Assembly (NCBI GenBank): GCA_920105625.2
Contig: OV050033.1
Span: 110,755,700 to 110,819,699, forward strand
Source: Clusia tigrina
Lineage: Eukaryota > Arthropoda > Insecta > Diptera > Clusiidae
Reading direction: 5' to 3'
Length of the DNA stretch: 64,000 bases
Position numbers and translations under genes: made by a program. The notes beneath the pieces were generated by a model. That model saw only the letters and a program-made list of their open reading frames with translations. It was not told where the DNA came from and did not search any database. Of this stretch, positions 1 through 13,499 are shown piece after piece; the stretch's first letter is position 1; each line of letters begins with the position of its first letter.

Positions 1-754
1 GAGTCCCAAATCAAACACTGATAAATCTTCAAATGGCCCTAACTTCTATACGGTACGTCCTACACCTATCAAAGTTTGCAACATACAAATGCTTGCAACT
101 TTTTACTGGAGCGTCATAAAACCTTGAAATTTTGTAACAATAAAGTACTAGAGCCTCTTGTCAATTTAAGCTATCGCTCAAAGCTATGCTACCCTTGAGT
201 CCTAAATCAAACACGGATAAAACTTCAAATGGCCCTAACTTTTATACGGTACGTCTTACACCTATCAAAGTTTGCAACATACAAATGCTTGCAACTTTTT
301 ACTGGAGCGTCATAAAACCTTGAAATTTTGTAACAATAAAGTACTCGAGACTCTTGTCAATTTAAGCTATCGCTCAAAGCTATGCTACCCTTGAGTCCCA
401 AATCAAACACTGATAAATCTTCAAATGGCCCTAACTTCTATACGTTACATCCTACACCTATTAAAGTTTGCAACATGAAATGCTTGTATCTTTTTACTGG
501 AGCGTCATAAAACCTTGAAATTTTGTAACAATAAAGTACTCGAGCCTCTTGTCAAATTAAGCTATCGCTCAAAGCTATGCTACCCTTGAGTCCCAAATCA
601 AACACTGATAAAACTTCAAATGGCCCTAACTTCTATACGGTATGTCCTACACCTATCAAAGTTTACAACATACAAATGCTTGTAACTTTTTACTGGAGCG
701 TCATAAAACCTTAAAATTTTGTAACAATAAAGTACTCGAGCCTCTTGTCAATTT

Positions 755-1900
755 ACGATATCGCTCAAAACTATGCTACCCTTGAGTCCCAAATCAAACA
801 CTGACAAAACTTCAAATGGCCCTAACTTCTATACGGTGCATCCTATACCTATCAAAGTTTGCAACATACAAATGCTTGCAACTTTTTACTGGAGCGTCAT
901 AAAACCTTGAAATTTTGTAACAATAAAGTACTCGAGCCTCTTGTCAATTTAAGCTATCGCTCAAAGCTATGCTACCCTTGAGTCCCAAATCAAACACGGA
1001 TAAATCTTCAAATGTCCCTAACTTCTATACGGTTCGTCCTACACCTATCAAAGTTTGCAACATACAAATGCTTGTAACTTTTTACTGGAGCGTCAAAAAA
1101 CCTTGAAATTTTGTAACAATAAAGTACTCGAGCCTCTTGTCAATTTAAGCTATCGCTCGAAGCTTTGCTACCCTTGAGTCCCAAATCAAACACTGATAAA
1201 TCTTCAAATGGCCCTAACTTCTATACGGTACGTCCTACACCTATCAAAGTTTGCAACATACAAATGCCTGTAACTTTTTACTGGAGCATCATAAAACCTT
1301 GAAATTTTGTAACAATAAAGTACTCGAGCCTCTTGTCAATTTAAGTTATCGCTCAAAGCTATGCTACCCTTGAGTCCCAAATCAAACACTGATAAAACTT
1401 CAAATGGCCCTAACTTCTATACGGTACGTCATACACCTATCAAAGTTTGCAACATACAAATGCTTGTAACTTTTTACTGGAGCGTCATAAAACCTTGAAA
1501 TTTCGTAACAATAAAGTACTCGAGCCTCTTGTCAATTTAAGCTATCGCTTAAAGCTATGTTACCCTTGAGTCCCAAATGAAACACGGATAAAACTTCAAA
1601 TGGCCCTAACTTCTATACGGTACGTCTTACACCTATCAAAGTTTGCAACATACAAATGCTTGCAACTTTTTACTGGAGCATCATAAAACCTTGAAATTTT
1701 GTAACAATAATGTACTCGAGCCTCTTGTCAATTAAAGCTATCGCTCAAAGCTATGCTACCCTTGAGTCCCAAATCAAACACTGATAAATCTTCAAATGGC
1801 CCTAACTTCTATACGTTACATCCTACACCTATCAAAGTTTGCAACATACAAATGCTTGTAACTTTTTACTGGAGCGTCATAAAACCTTGAAATTTTGTAA
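755..1900 (+). repeat. Satellite block repeated at 5934-7079 (offset 5,179 bp)
   Basis: Rare markers match downstream at a constant offset: 'tttacgatatcgctcaaaac' (755 and 5934), 'gctcgaagct' and 'ctatcgcttaaagctatgtt' (1542 and 6721). A few differences have accumulated, for example gctttgc against gctgtgc, so this copy is older than the 1,878-bp one. Confidence 0.75.
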
Positions 1901-3092
1901 CAATAAAGTACTCGAGCCTCTTGTCAAATTAAGCTATCGCTCAAAGCTATGCTACCCTTGAGTCCCAAATCAAACACTGATAAAACTTTAAATGGCCCTA
2001 ACTTCTATACGGTACGTCCTACACCTATCAAAGTTTGCAACACACAAATGCTTGTAACTTTTTACTGGAGCATCATAAAACCTTGAAATTTTGTAACAAT
2101 AAAGTACTCGAGCCTCTTGTCAATTTAAGCTATCGCTCAAAGCTATGCTACCCTTGAGTCCCAAATCAAACACTGATAAAACTTCAAATGGCCCTAACTT
2201 CTATACGGTACGTCCTACACCTATCAAAGTTTGCAACATACAAATGCTTGTAACTTTTTACTGGAGCGTCATAAAACCTTCAAATTTTGTAACAATAAAG
2301 TACTCGAGCCTCTTGTCAATTTAAGATATCGCTCAAAGCTATGCTACCCTTGAGTCCCAAATCAAACACTGACAAAACTTCAAATGGCCCTAACTTCTAT
2401 ACGGCGCATCCTATACCTATCAAAGTTTGCAACATACAAATGCTTGTAACTTTTTACTGGAGTGTCATAAAACCTTGAAATTTTGTAACAATAAAGTGCT
2501 CGAGCCTCTTGTCAATTTAAGTTATCGCTCAAAGCCATGCTACCCTTGAGTCCCAAATCAAACACGGATAAAACTTCAAATGGCCCAAACTTCTATACGG
2601 TACGTCTTACACCTATCAAAGTTTGCAACATACAAATGCTTGCAACTTTTTACTGGAGCGTCATAAAACCTTGAAATTTTGTAACAATAAAGTACTCGAG
2701 CCTCTTGTCAATTTAAGCTATCGCTCAAATCTATGCTACCCGTGAGTCCCAAATCAAACACTGATAAATCTTCAAATGGCCCTAACTTCTATACGGTACG
2801 TCCTACACCTATCAAAGTTTGCAACATACAAATGCCTGTAACTTTTTACTGGAGCGTCATAAAACCTTGAAATTTTGTAACAATAAAGTACTCGAGCCTC
2901 TTGTCAATTTAAGTTATCGCTCAAAGCTATGCTACCCTTGAGTCCCAAATCAAACACTGCTAATACTTCAAATGGCCCTAACTTCTATACGGAGCGTCAT
3001 ACACCTCTCACAGTTTGCAACATACAAATGCTTGTAACTTTTTACTGGAGCGTCATAAAACCTTGAAATTTTGTAACAATAAAGTACTCGAA
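1447..3092 (+). repeat. Satellite block duplication, copy A (offset 1,878 bp)
   Basis: This block recurs at 3325-4970 with a constant offset of 1,878 bp. Shared rare markers include 'tttcgtaac' (1501 and 3379), 'aaatgaaacacgg', 'aataatgtactcg', 'taaagtgctcg', 'acccgtgag' and 'actgctaatac' (2956 and 4834). I saw no difference in the lines I compared, so the duplication is recent or has been homogenised. Copy A ends at an aberrant junction at 3092. Confidence 0.9.
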
Positions 3093-3330
3093 AAAACTTC
3101 AAATGGCCCTAAATTCTATACGGTACGTCCAACACCTATCAAAGGTTGCAACATATAAATGCTTGAAACTTTTTACTAGAGCGTCATAAAATCTTGAAAT
3201 TTTGTAACAATAAAGTACTCGAGCCTCTTGTCAATTTAAGCTATCGCTCGAAGCTTTGCTACCCTTGAGTCCCAAATCAAACACTGATAAATCTTCAAAT
3301 GGCCCTAACTTCTATACGGTACGTTTGCAA
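3086..3330 (+). other. Rearranged satellite junctions between duplicated blocks
   Basis: Two abnormal joints lie within 240 bp. At about 3091-3097 'gtactcg' runs straight into 'aaaaaacttcaaatgg', so two successive monomers total 327 bp instead of 392 (65 bp lost). At about 3323 a 17-bp segment is missing. They coincide with the end of copy A and the start of copy B, so they are probably breakpoints of the rearrangement that created the duplication. Confidence 0.8.
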
Positions 3331-4970
3331 CATACAAATGCTTGTAACTTTTTACTGGAGCGTCATAAAACCTTGAAATTTCGTAACAATAAAGTACTCG
3401 AGCCTCTTGTCAATTTAAGCTATCGCTTAAAGCTATGTTACCCTTGAGTCCCAAATGAAACACGGATAAAACTTCAAATGGCCCTAACTTCTATACGGTA
3501 CGTCTTACACCTATCAAAGTTTGCAACATACAAATGCTTGCAACTTTTTACTGGAGCATCATAAAACCTTGAAATTTTGTAACAATAATGTACTCGAGCC
3601 TCTTGTCAATTAAAGCTATCGCTCAAAGCTATGCTACCCTTGAGTCCCAAATCAAACACTGATAAATCTTCAAATGGCCCTAACTTCTATACGTTACATC
3701 CTACACCTATCAAAGTTTGCAACATACAAATGCTTGTAACTTTTTACTGGAGCGTCATAAAACCTTGAAATTTTGTAACAATAAAGTACTCGAGCCTCTT
3801 GTCAAATTAAGCTATCGCTCAAAGCTATGCTACCCTTGAGTCCCAAATCAAACACTGATAAAACTTTAAATGGCCCTAACTTCTATACGGTACGTCCTAC
3901 ACCTATCAAAGTTTGCAACACACAAATGCTTGTAACTTTTTACTGGAGCATCATAAAACCTTGAAATTTTGTAACAATAAAGTACTCGAGCCTCTTGTCA
4001 ATTTAAGCTATCGCTCAAAGCTATGCTACCCTTGAGTCCCAAATCAAACACTGATAAAACTTCAAATGGCCCTAACTTCTATACGGTACGTCCTACACCT
4101 ATCAAAGTTTGCAACATACAAATGCTTGTAACTTTTTACTGGAGCGTCATAAAACCTTCAAATTTTGTAACAATAAAGTACTCGAGCCTCTTGTCAATTT
4201 AAGATATCGCTCAAAGCTATGCTACCCTTGAGTCCCAAATCAAACACTGACAAAACTTCAAATGGCCCTAACTTCTATACGGCGCATCCTATACCTATCA
4301 AAGTTTGCAACATACAAATGCTTGTAACTTTTTACTGGAGTGTCATAAAACCTTGAAATTTTGTAACAATAAAGTGCTCGAGCCTCTTGTCAATTTAAGT
4401 TATCGCTCAAAGCCATGCTACCCTTGAGTCCCAAATCAAACACGGATAAAACTTCAAATGGCCCAAACTTCTATACGGTACGTCTTACACCTATCAAAGT
4501 TTGCAACATACAAATGCTTGCAACTTTTTACTGGAGCGTCATAAAACCTTGAAATTTTGTAACAATAAAGTACTCGAGCCTCTTGTCAATTTAAGCTATC
4601 GCTCAAATCTATGCTACCCGTGAGTCCCAAATCAAACACTGATAAATCTTCAAATGGCCCTAACTTCTATACGGTACGTCCTACACCTATCAAAGTTTGC
4701 AACATACAAATGCCTGTAACTTTTTACTGGAGCGTCATAAAACCTTGAAATTTTGTAACAATAAAGTACTCGAGCCTCTTGTCAATTTAAGTTATCGCTC
4801 AAAGCTATGCTACCCTTGAGTCCCAAATCAAACACTGCTAATACTTCAAATGGCCCTAACTTCTATACGGAGCGTCATACACCTCTCACAGTTTGCAACA
4901 TACAAATGCTTGTAACTTTTTACTGGAGCGTCATAAAACCTTGAAATTTTGTAACAATAAAGTACTCGAG
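3325..4970 (+). repeat. Satellite block duplication, copy B (offset 1,878 bp)
   Basis: Second copy of the 1447-3092 block. It starts exactly at a 17-bp deletion junction ('ggtacg' joined to 'tttgcaac', near 3324), which makes a 179-bp monomer (boundaries 3267 to 3446). At its far end, copy B runs on into an ordinary monomer ('ctcgagcctcttg'), where copy A breaks off. Confidence 0.9.
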
Positions 4971-5933
4971 CCTCTTGTCAATTTAAGCTATCGCTCAAAG
5001 CTATGCAAACCTTGAGTCCCAAATCAAACACTGATAAAACTTCAAATGGCCCTAAATTCTATACGGTACGTCCAACACCTATCAAAGGTTGCAACATATA
5101 AATGCTTGAAACTTTTTACTAGAGCGTCATAAAATCTTGAAATTTTGTAACAATAAAGTACACGAGTCTCTTGTCAATTTAAGATATCGCTCAAAGCTAT
5201 GCTACCCTTGAGTCCCAAATCAAACACTGATAAAACTTCAAATGGCCCTAACTTCTATACGGAACGTCATACACCTCTCAAAGTTTGCAACATACAAATG
5301 CTTGTAACTTTTTACTGGAGCGTCATAAAACCTTGAAATTTTATAACAATAAAGAACTCGAGCCTCTTGTCAATTTAAGCTATCTCTCAAAGCTATGCTA
5401 CCCTTGAGTCCCAACTCAAACACTGATAAAACTTCAAATGGCCCTAACTTCTATACGGTACGTCCTACACCTATCAAAGTTTGTAACATACAAATGCTTG
5501 TAACTTTTTACTGGAGCGTCATGAAACCTTGAAATTTTGTAACAATAAAGTACTCGAGCCTCTTGTCAATTTAAGCTATTGCTCAAAGCTATGCTACTCT
5601 TGAGTCCCAAATCAAACACTGATAAAACTTCAAATGGCCCAAATTTCTATATGGTACGTCCTACACCTATCAAAGTTTGCAACATACAAATGCTTGTAAC
5701 TTTTTACTAATAAAGTACTCGAGCCTCTTGTCAATTTAAGCTATCGCTCAAAGCTATGCTACCCTTGAGTCCCAAATCAAACACGGATAAAACTTCAAAT
5801 GGCCCTAACTTTTATACGGTACGTCTTACACCTATCAAAGTTTGCAACATACAAATGCTTGCAACTTTTTACTGGAGCGTCATAAAACCTTGAAATTTTG
5901 TAACAATAAAGTACTCGAGACTCTTGTCAATTT

Positions 5934-7079
5934 ACGATATCGCTCAAAACTATGCTACCCTTGAGTCCCAAATCAAACACTGACAAAACTTCAAATGGCC
6001 CTAACTTCTATACGGTGCATCCTATACCTATCAAAGTTTGCAACATACAAATGCTTGCAACTTTTTACTGGAGCGTCATAAAACCTTGAAATTTTGCAAC
6101 AATAAAGTACTCGAGCCTCTTGTCAATTTAAGCTATCGCTCAAAGCTATGCTACCCTTGAGTCCCAAATCAAACACGGATAAATCTTCAAATGGCCCTAA
6201 CTTCTATACGGTTCGTCCTACACCTATCAAAGTTTGCAACATACAAATGCTTGTAACTTTTTACTGGAGCGTCAAAAAACCTTGAAATTTTGTAACAATA
6301 AAGTACTCGAGCCTCTTGTCAATTGAAGCTATCGCTCGAAGCTGTGCTACCCTTGAGTCCCAAATCAAACACTGATAAATCTTCAAATGGCCCTAACTTC
6401 TATACGGTACGTCCTACACCTATCAAAGTTTGCAACATACAAATGCCTGTAACTTTTTACTGGAGCATCATAAAACCTTGAAATTTTGTGACAATAAAGT
6501 ACTCGAGCCTCTTGTCAATTTAAGTTATCGCTCAAAGCTATGCTACCCTTGAGTCCCAAATCAAACACTGATAAAACTTCAAATGGCCCTAACTTCTATA
6601 CGGTACGTCATACACCTATCAAAGTTTGCAACATACAAATGCTTGTAACTTTTTACTGGAGCGTCATAAAACCTTGAAATTTTGTAACAATAAAGTACTC
6701 GAGCCTCTTGTCAATTTAAGCTATCGCTTAAAGCTATGTTACCCTTGAGTCCCAAATGAAACACGGATAAAACTTCAAATGGCCCTAACTTCTATACGGT
6801 ACGTCTTACACCTATCAAAGTTTGCAACATACAAATGCTTGCAACTTTTTACTGGAGCATCATAAAACCTTAAAATTTTGTAACAATAATGTACTCGAAC
6901 CTCTTGTCAATTAAAGTTATCGCTCAAAGCTATGCTACCCTTGAGTCCCAAATCAAACACTGATAAATCTTCAAATGGCCCTAACTTCTATACGTTACAT
7001 CCTACACCTATCACAGTTTGCAACATACAAATGCTTGTAACTTTTTACTGGAGCGTCATAAAACCTTGAAATTTTGTAA
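5934..7079 (+). repeat. Second copy of the 755-1900 satellite block
   Basis: Matches 755-1900 at a 5,179-bp offset with scattered substitutions. It follows shortly after a monomer with the 31-bp deletion (junction about 5708) that is absent from the first copy. Confidence 0.72.
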
Positions 7080-7320
7080 CAATAAAGTACTCGAGCCTCT
7101 TGTCAATTTAAGCTATCGCTCAAAGCTATGCTACCCTTGAGTCCCAAATCAAACACTGATAAAACTTCAAATGGCCCTAACTTCTATACGGTACGTCCTA
7201 CACCTATCAAAGTTCGTAACATACAAATGCTTGTAACTTTTTACTGGAGCGTCATAAAACCTTGAAATTTTGTAACAATAAAGTACTCGAGCCTCTTGTC
7301 AATTTAAGCTATCGCTCAAA

Positions 7321-9786
7321 GTTATGCTACCCTTGAGTCCCAAATCAAACACTGATAAAACTTCAAATGGCCCTAATTTGTATATGGTACGTCCTACACC
7401 TATCAAAGTTTGCAACAAACAAATGCTTGTAACTTTTTACTAATAAAGTACTCGAGCCTCTTGTTAATTTAAGCTATCGCTCAAAGCTATGCTACCCTTG
7501 AGTCCCAAATCAATCACTGATAAAACTTCAAATGGCCCAAACTTCTATACGGTACGTCCTACACCTATCAAAGTTTGCAACATACAAATGCTTGCAACTT
7601 TTTACTGGAGCGTCATAAAACCTTGAAATTTTGTAACAATAAAGTACTCGAGCCTCTTGTCCATTTAAGTTATCGCTCAAAGCTATGCTACCCTTGAGTG
7701 CCAAATCAAACACTGATAATACTTCAAATGGCCCTAACATCTATACGGTACGTCCTACACCTATCAAAGTTTGCAACATACAAATGCTTGTAACTTTTTA
7801 CTGGAGCGTCATAAAACCTTGAAATTTTGTAACAATAAAGTACTCGAGCCTCTTGTAATTTAAGCTATCGCTCAAAGCTATGCTACCCTTGAGTCCCAAG
7901 TCAAACACTGATAAAACTTCAAATGGCCCTAACTTCTATACGGTACGTCCTACACCTATCAAAGTTTGCAACATACAAATGCTTGCAACTTTTTACTGGA
8001 GCGTCATAAAACCTTGAAATTTTGTAACAATAAAGTACTCGAGCCTCTTGTCAATTTAAGTTATCACTCAAAGCTATGATACCCTTGAGTACCAAATCAA
8101 ATACTGATAAAACTTCAAATGGCCCTAACTTCTATACGGTGCATCCTATACCTATCAAAATTTGCAACATACAAATGCTTGTAACTTTTTACTGGAGCGT
8201 CATAAAACCTTGCAATTTTGTAACAATAAAGTACTCGAGCCTCTTGTCAATTTAACCTATCGCTCAAAGCTATGCTACCCTTGAGTCCCAAATCAAACAC
8301 TGATAAATCTTCAAATGGCCCTAATTGCTATACGGTACGTCCTACACCTATCAAAGTTTGCAACATACAAATGCTTGTAACATTTTACTAATAAAGTACT
8401 CGAGCCTCTTGTCAATTTAAGCTATCGCTCAAAGCTATGCTACCCTTGAGTCCCAAATCAATCACAGATAAAACTTCAAATGGCCCAAACTTCTATACGG
8501 TACGTCCTACACCTATCAAAGTTTGCAACATACAAATGCTTGCAACTTTTTACTGGAGCGTCATAAAACCTTGAAATTTTATAACAATAAAGTACTCGAG
8601 CCTCTTGTCAATTTAAGCTATCGCTCAAAGCTATGCTACCCTTGAATCTCAAATCAAACACTGATAAAATGGCCCTAACTTCTATACGGTACGTCCTACA
8701 ACTCTCAAAGTTTGCAACATACAAATGCCTGTAACTTTTTACTGGAGCGTCATAAAACCTTGAAATTTTGTAACAATAAAGTACTCGAGCCTCTTGTCAA
8801 TTTAAGTTATCGCTCAAAGCTATGCTACCCTTGAGTCCCAAATCAAACACTGATAATACTTCAAATGGCCCTAACTTCTATAAGGTACGTCCCACACCTT
8901 TCAAAGTTTGCAACATACAAATGCTTGTAACTTTTTTCTGGAGCGTCATAAAACTTTGAAATTTTGTAACAATAAAGTACTCGAGCCTCTTGTCAATTTA
9001 AGCTATCGCTCAAAGCTATGCTACCCTTGAGTCCCAAATCAAACACTGATAAAACTTCAAAAGGCCCTAACTTCTATACGGGACGTCCTACGCCTATCAA
9101 AGTTTGCAACATACAAATGCTTGCAACTTTTTACTGGAGCGTCATAAAACCTTGAAATTTTGTAACAATAAAGTACTCGAGCCTCTTGTCAATTTAAGCT
9201 ATCGCTCAAAGCTATGCTACCCGTGAGTATCAAATCAAACACTGATAAATCTTCATATGGCCCTAACTTCTATACGGTACGTCCTACACCTATCAAAGTT
9301 TGCAACATACAAATGCTTGTAACTTTTTACTGGAGCGTCATAAAACCTTGAAATTTTGTAACAATAAAGTACTCGAGCGTCTTGTCAATTTAAGCTATCG
9401 CTCAAAGCTATGCTACCCTTGAGTCTCAAATCAATCACTGATAAAACTTCAAATGGCCCTAACTTCTATACGGTACGTCCTACACCGATCAAAGTTTGCA
9501 ACATACAAATGCTTGCAACTTTTTACTGGAGCGTCATAAAACCTTGAAATTTTGTAACAATAAAGTACTCGAGCCTCTTGTCAATTTAAGTTATCGCTCA
9601 AAGCTATGCTACCCTTGAGTCCCAAATCAAACACTGTTAATACTTCAAATGGCCCTGACTTCTATACGGAACGTCATACACCTCTCAAAGTTTGCAACGT
9701 ACAAATGCTTGTAACTTTTTACTTTAGCGTCATAAAACCTTGAAATTTTGTAACAATAAAGTACTCGAGCCTCTTGTCAATTTAAG
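7321..9786 (+). repeat. Satellite block repeated at 21124-23789 (about 14 kb away)
   Basis: A chain of rare markers recurs in the same order downstream: the 31-bp deletion (7441), 'gagtgccaaatc', 'ctaacatctatac', 'cttgtaatttaag', 'ttatcactcaaagctatgat' (8061 and 22064), 'ccttgcaattttg', 'gaatctcaaatc', 'gtgagtatcaaatc' and 'actgttaatac' (9633 and 23636). The offset is 13,803 bp at the left edge and 14,003 bp afterwards. Confidence 0.88.
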
Positions 9787-12700
9787 TTATCGCTCAAAGC
9801 TATGCTACCCTTGAGTCCCAAATCAAACACTGATAAAACTTCAAATGGCCCTAACTTCTATACGGTACGTCCTACGCCTATCAAAGTTTGCAACATACAA
9901 ATGCTTGCAACTTTTTACTGGAGCGTCATAAAACCTTGAAATTTTTTAACAATAAAGTACTCGAGCCTCTTGTCAATTTAAGCTATCGCTCAAAGCTATG
10001 CTACCCTTGAGTCCCAAATCAAACACTGATAAAACTTCAAATGGCCCTAATTTCTATACGGTACGTCCTACACCTATCAAAGTTTGCAACATACAAATGC
10101 TTGTAACTTTTTACTAATAAAGTACTCGAGCCTCTTGTCAATTAAAGCTATCGCTCAAAGCTATGCTACCCTTGAGTCCCAAATCAATCACTGATAAAAT
10201 TGCAAATGGCCCAAACTTCTATACGGTACGTCCTACACCTATCAAAGTTTGCAACATACAAATGCTTGCAACTTTTTACTGGAGCATCATAAAACCTTGA
10301 ATTTTTGTAACAATAAAGTACTCGAGCCTCTTGTCAATTTAAGCTATCGCTCAAAGCTATGCTACCCTTGAATCTCAAATCAAACACTGATAAAATGGCC
10401 CTAACTTCTATACGGTACGTCCTACACCTATCAAAGTTTGCAACATACAAATGCTTGCCACTTTTTACTGGAGCGCCATAAAACCATGAAATTTTGTAAC
10501 AATAAAGTACTCGAGCCTCTTGTCAATTCAAGCTATCGCTCAAAGCTATACTACCCGTGAGTCCCAAACCAAACACTGATAAATCTTCAAATGGCCCTAA
10601 CTTCTATACGGTACGTCCTACACCTATCAAAGTTTGCAACATACAAATGCTTGTAACTTTTTACTGGAGCGTCATAAAACCTTGAAATTTTGTAACAATA
10701 AAGTTCTCGAGCCTCTTGTCAATTTAAGCTATCGCTCAAAGCTATGCTACCCTTGAGTCCCAAATCAATCACTGATAAAACTTCAAATGGCCCTAACTTC
10801 TATACGGTACGTCCTACACCTGTCAAAGTTTGCAACATACAAATGCTTGCAACTTTTTACTGGAGCGTCATAAAACCTTGAAATTTTGTAACAATAAAGT
10901 ACTCGAGCCTCTTGTCAATTCAAGCTATCGCTCAAAGCTATACTACCCGTGAGTCCCAAACCAAACACTGATAAATCTTCAAATGGCCCTAACTTCTATA
11001 CGGTACGTCCTACACCTATCAAAGTTTGCAACATACAAATGCTTGTACCTTTTTACTGGAGCGTCATAAAACCTTGAAATTTTGTAACAATAAAGTACTC
11101 GAGCCTCTTGTCAATATAAGCTATCGCTCAAAGCTATTCTACCCTTGAGACCCAAATCAATCACTGATAAAACTTCAAATGGCCCTAACTTCTATACAGT
11201 ATGTCATACACCTATCAAAGTTTGCAACATACAAATGCTTGTAACTTTTTACTGGAGCGTCATAAGACCTTGAAATTTTGTAACAATAAAGTACTCGAGA
11301 CTCTTGTCAATTTAAGCTATCGCTCAAAGCTATGCTACTCTTGAGTCCCAAATCAAACACTGATAAAACTTCAAATGGCCCTAACTTCTATACGGTACGT
11401 CGTACACCTATCAAAGTTTGCAAGATACAAATGCTTGCAACTTTTTACTGGAGCGTCATGAAACCTTGAAATTTTGTAACAATAAAGTACTCGAGCCTCT
11501 TGTCAATTTAAGCTATCGCTCAAAGTTATGCTACTCTTGAGTCCCACGTCAACCACTGATAAAACTTCAAATGGCCCTAACTTCTATACGGTACGTCCTA
11601 CAACTATCAAAGTTTGCAACATACAAATGCCTGTAACTTTTTACTGGAGCGTCATAAAACCTTGAAATTTTGTAACAATAAAGTACTCGAGCCTCTTGTC
11701 AATTTAAGTTATCGCTCAAAGCTATGCTACCCTTGAGTCCCAAATCAAACAATGATAATACTCCAAATGGCCCTAACTTCTATACGGTACGTCCTACACC
11801 TATCAAAGTTTGCAACATACAAATGCTTGTAACTTTTTACTGGAGCGTCATAAAACCTTGAAATTTTGTAACAATAAAGTACTCGAGCCTCTTGTCAATT
11901 TAAGCTATCGCTCAAAGCTATGCTACCCGTGAGTCCCAAATCAAACACTGATAAATCTTCAAATGGCCCTAACTTCTATACGGTACGTCCTACACCTATC
12001 AAAGTTTGCAACATACAAATTCTTGTAACTTTTTACTGGAGCGTCATAAAACCTTGAAATTTTGTAACAATAAAGTACTCGAGCCTCTTGTCAATTTAAG
12101 TTATCGCTCAAAGCTATGCTACCCTTGAGTCCCAAATCAAACACTGATAATACTCTAAATGGCCCTAACTTCTATACGGTACGTCCTACAACTATCAAAG
12201 TTTGCAACATACAAATGCTTGCAACTTTTTACTGGAGCGTCATAAAACCTTGAAATTTTGTAACAATAAAGTACTCGAGCCTCTTGTCTATTTAAGCTAT
12301 CGCTCAAAGCTATGCTACCCGTGAGTCCTAATCAAACACTGATAAATCTTCAAATGGCCCTAACTTCTATACGGTACGTCCTAAACCTATCAAAGTTTGC
12401 AACATACAAATGCTTGTAACTTTTTACTGGAGCGTCATAAAACCTTGAAATTTTGTAACAATAAAGTACTCGAGCCTCTTGTCAATTCAAGCTATCGCTC
12501 AAAGCTATACTACCCGTGAGTCCCAAATCAAACACTGATAAATCTTCAAATGGCCCTAACTTCTATACGGTACGTCCTACACCTACCAAAGTTTGCAACA
12601 TACAAATGCTTGTACCTTTTTACTGGAGCGTCATAAAACCTTGAAATTTTGTAACAATAAAGTACTCGAGCCTCTTGTCAATTTAAGTTATCGCTCAAAG

Positions 12701-13499
12701 CTATGCTACCCTTGAGTCCCAAATCAAACACTGATAATACTCCAAATGGCCCTAACTTCTATACGGTACGTCCTACAACTATCAAAGTTTGCAACATACA
12801 AATGCTTGCAACTTTTTACTGGAGCGTCATAAAACCTTGAAATTTTGTAACAATAAAGTACTCGAGCCTCTTGTCAATATAAGCTATCGCTCAAAGCTAT
12901 TCTACCCTTGAGACCCAAATCAATCACTGATAAAACTTCAAATGGCCCTAACTTCTATACAGTACGTCATACACCTATCAAAGTTTGCAACATACAAATG
13001 CTTGTAACTTTTTACTGGAGCGTCATAAGACCTTGAAATTTTGTAACAATAAAGTACTCGAGACTCTTGTCAATTTAAGCTATCGCTCAAAGCTATGCTA
13101 CCCTTGAGTCCCAAATCAAACACTGATAAAACTTCAAATGGCCCTAACTTCTATACGGTACGTCGTACACCTATCAAAGTTTGCAACATACAAATGCTTG
13201 CAACTTTTTACTGGAGCGTCATAAAACCTTGAAATTTTGTAACAATAAAGTACTCGAGCCTCTTGTCAATTTGAGTAATCGCTCAAAGCTATGCTACCCT
13301 TGAGACCCAAATCAATCACTGATAAAACTTCAAATGGCCCTAACTTCTATACAGTACGTCCTACACCTATCAAAGTTTACAACATACAAATGCTTGTAAC
13401 TTTTTACTGGAGCGTCATAAAACCTTGAAATTTTGTAACAATAAAGTACTCGAGCCTCTTGTCAATTTAAGCTATCGCTCAAAGCTATGCTACCCGTGA

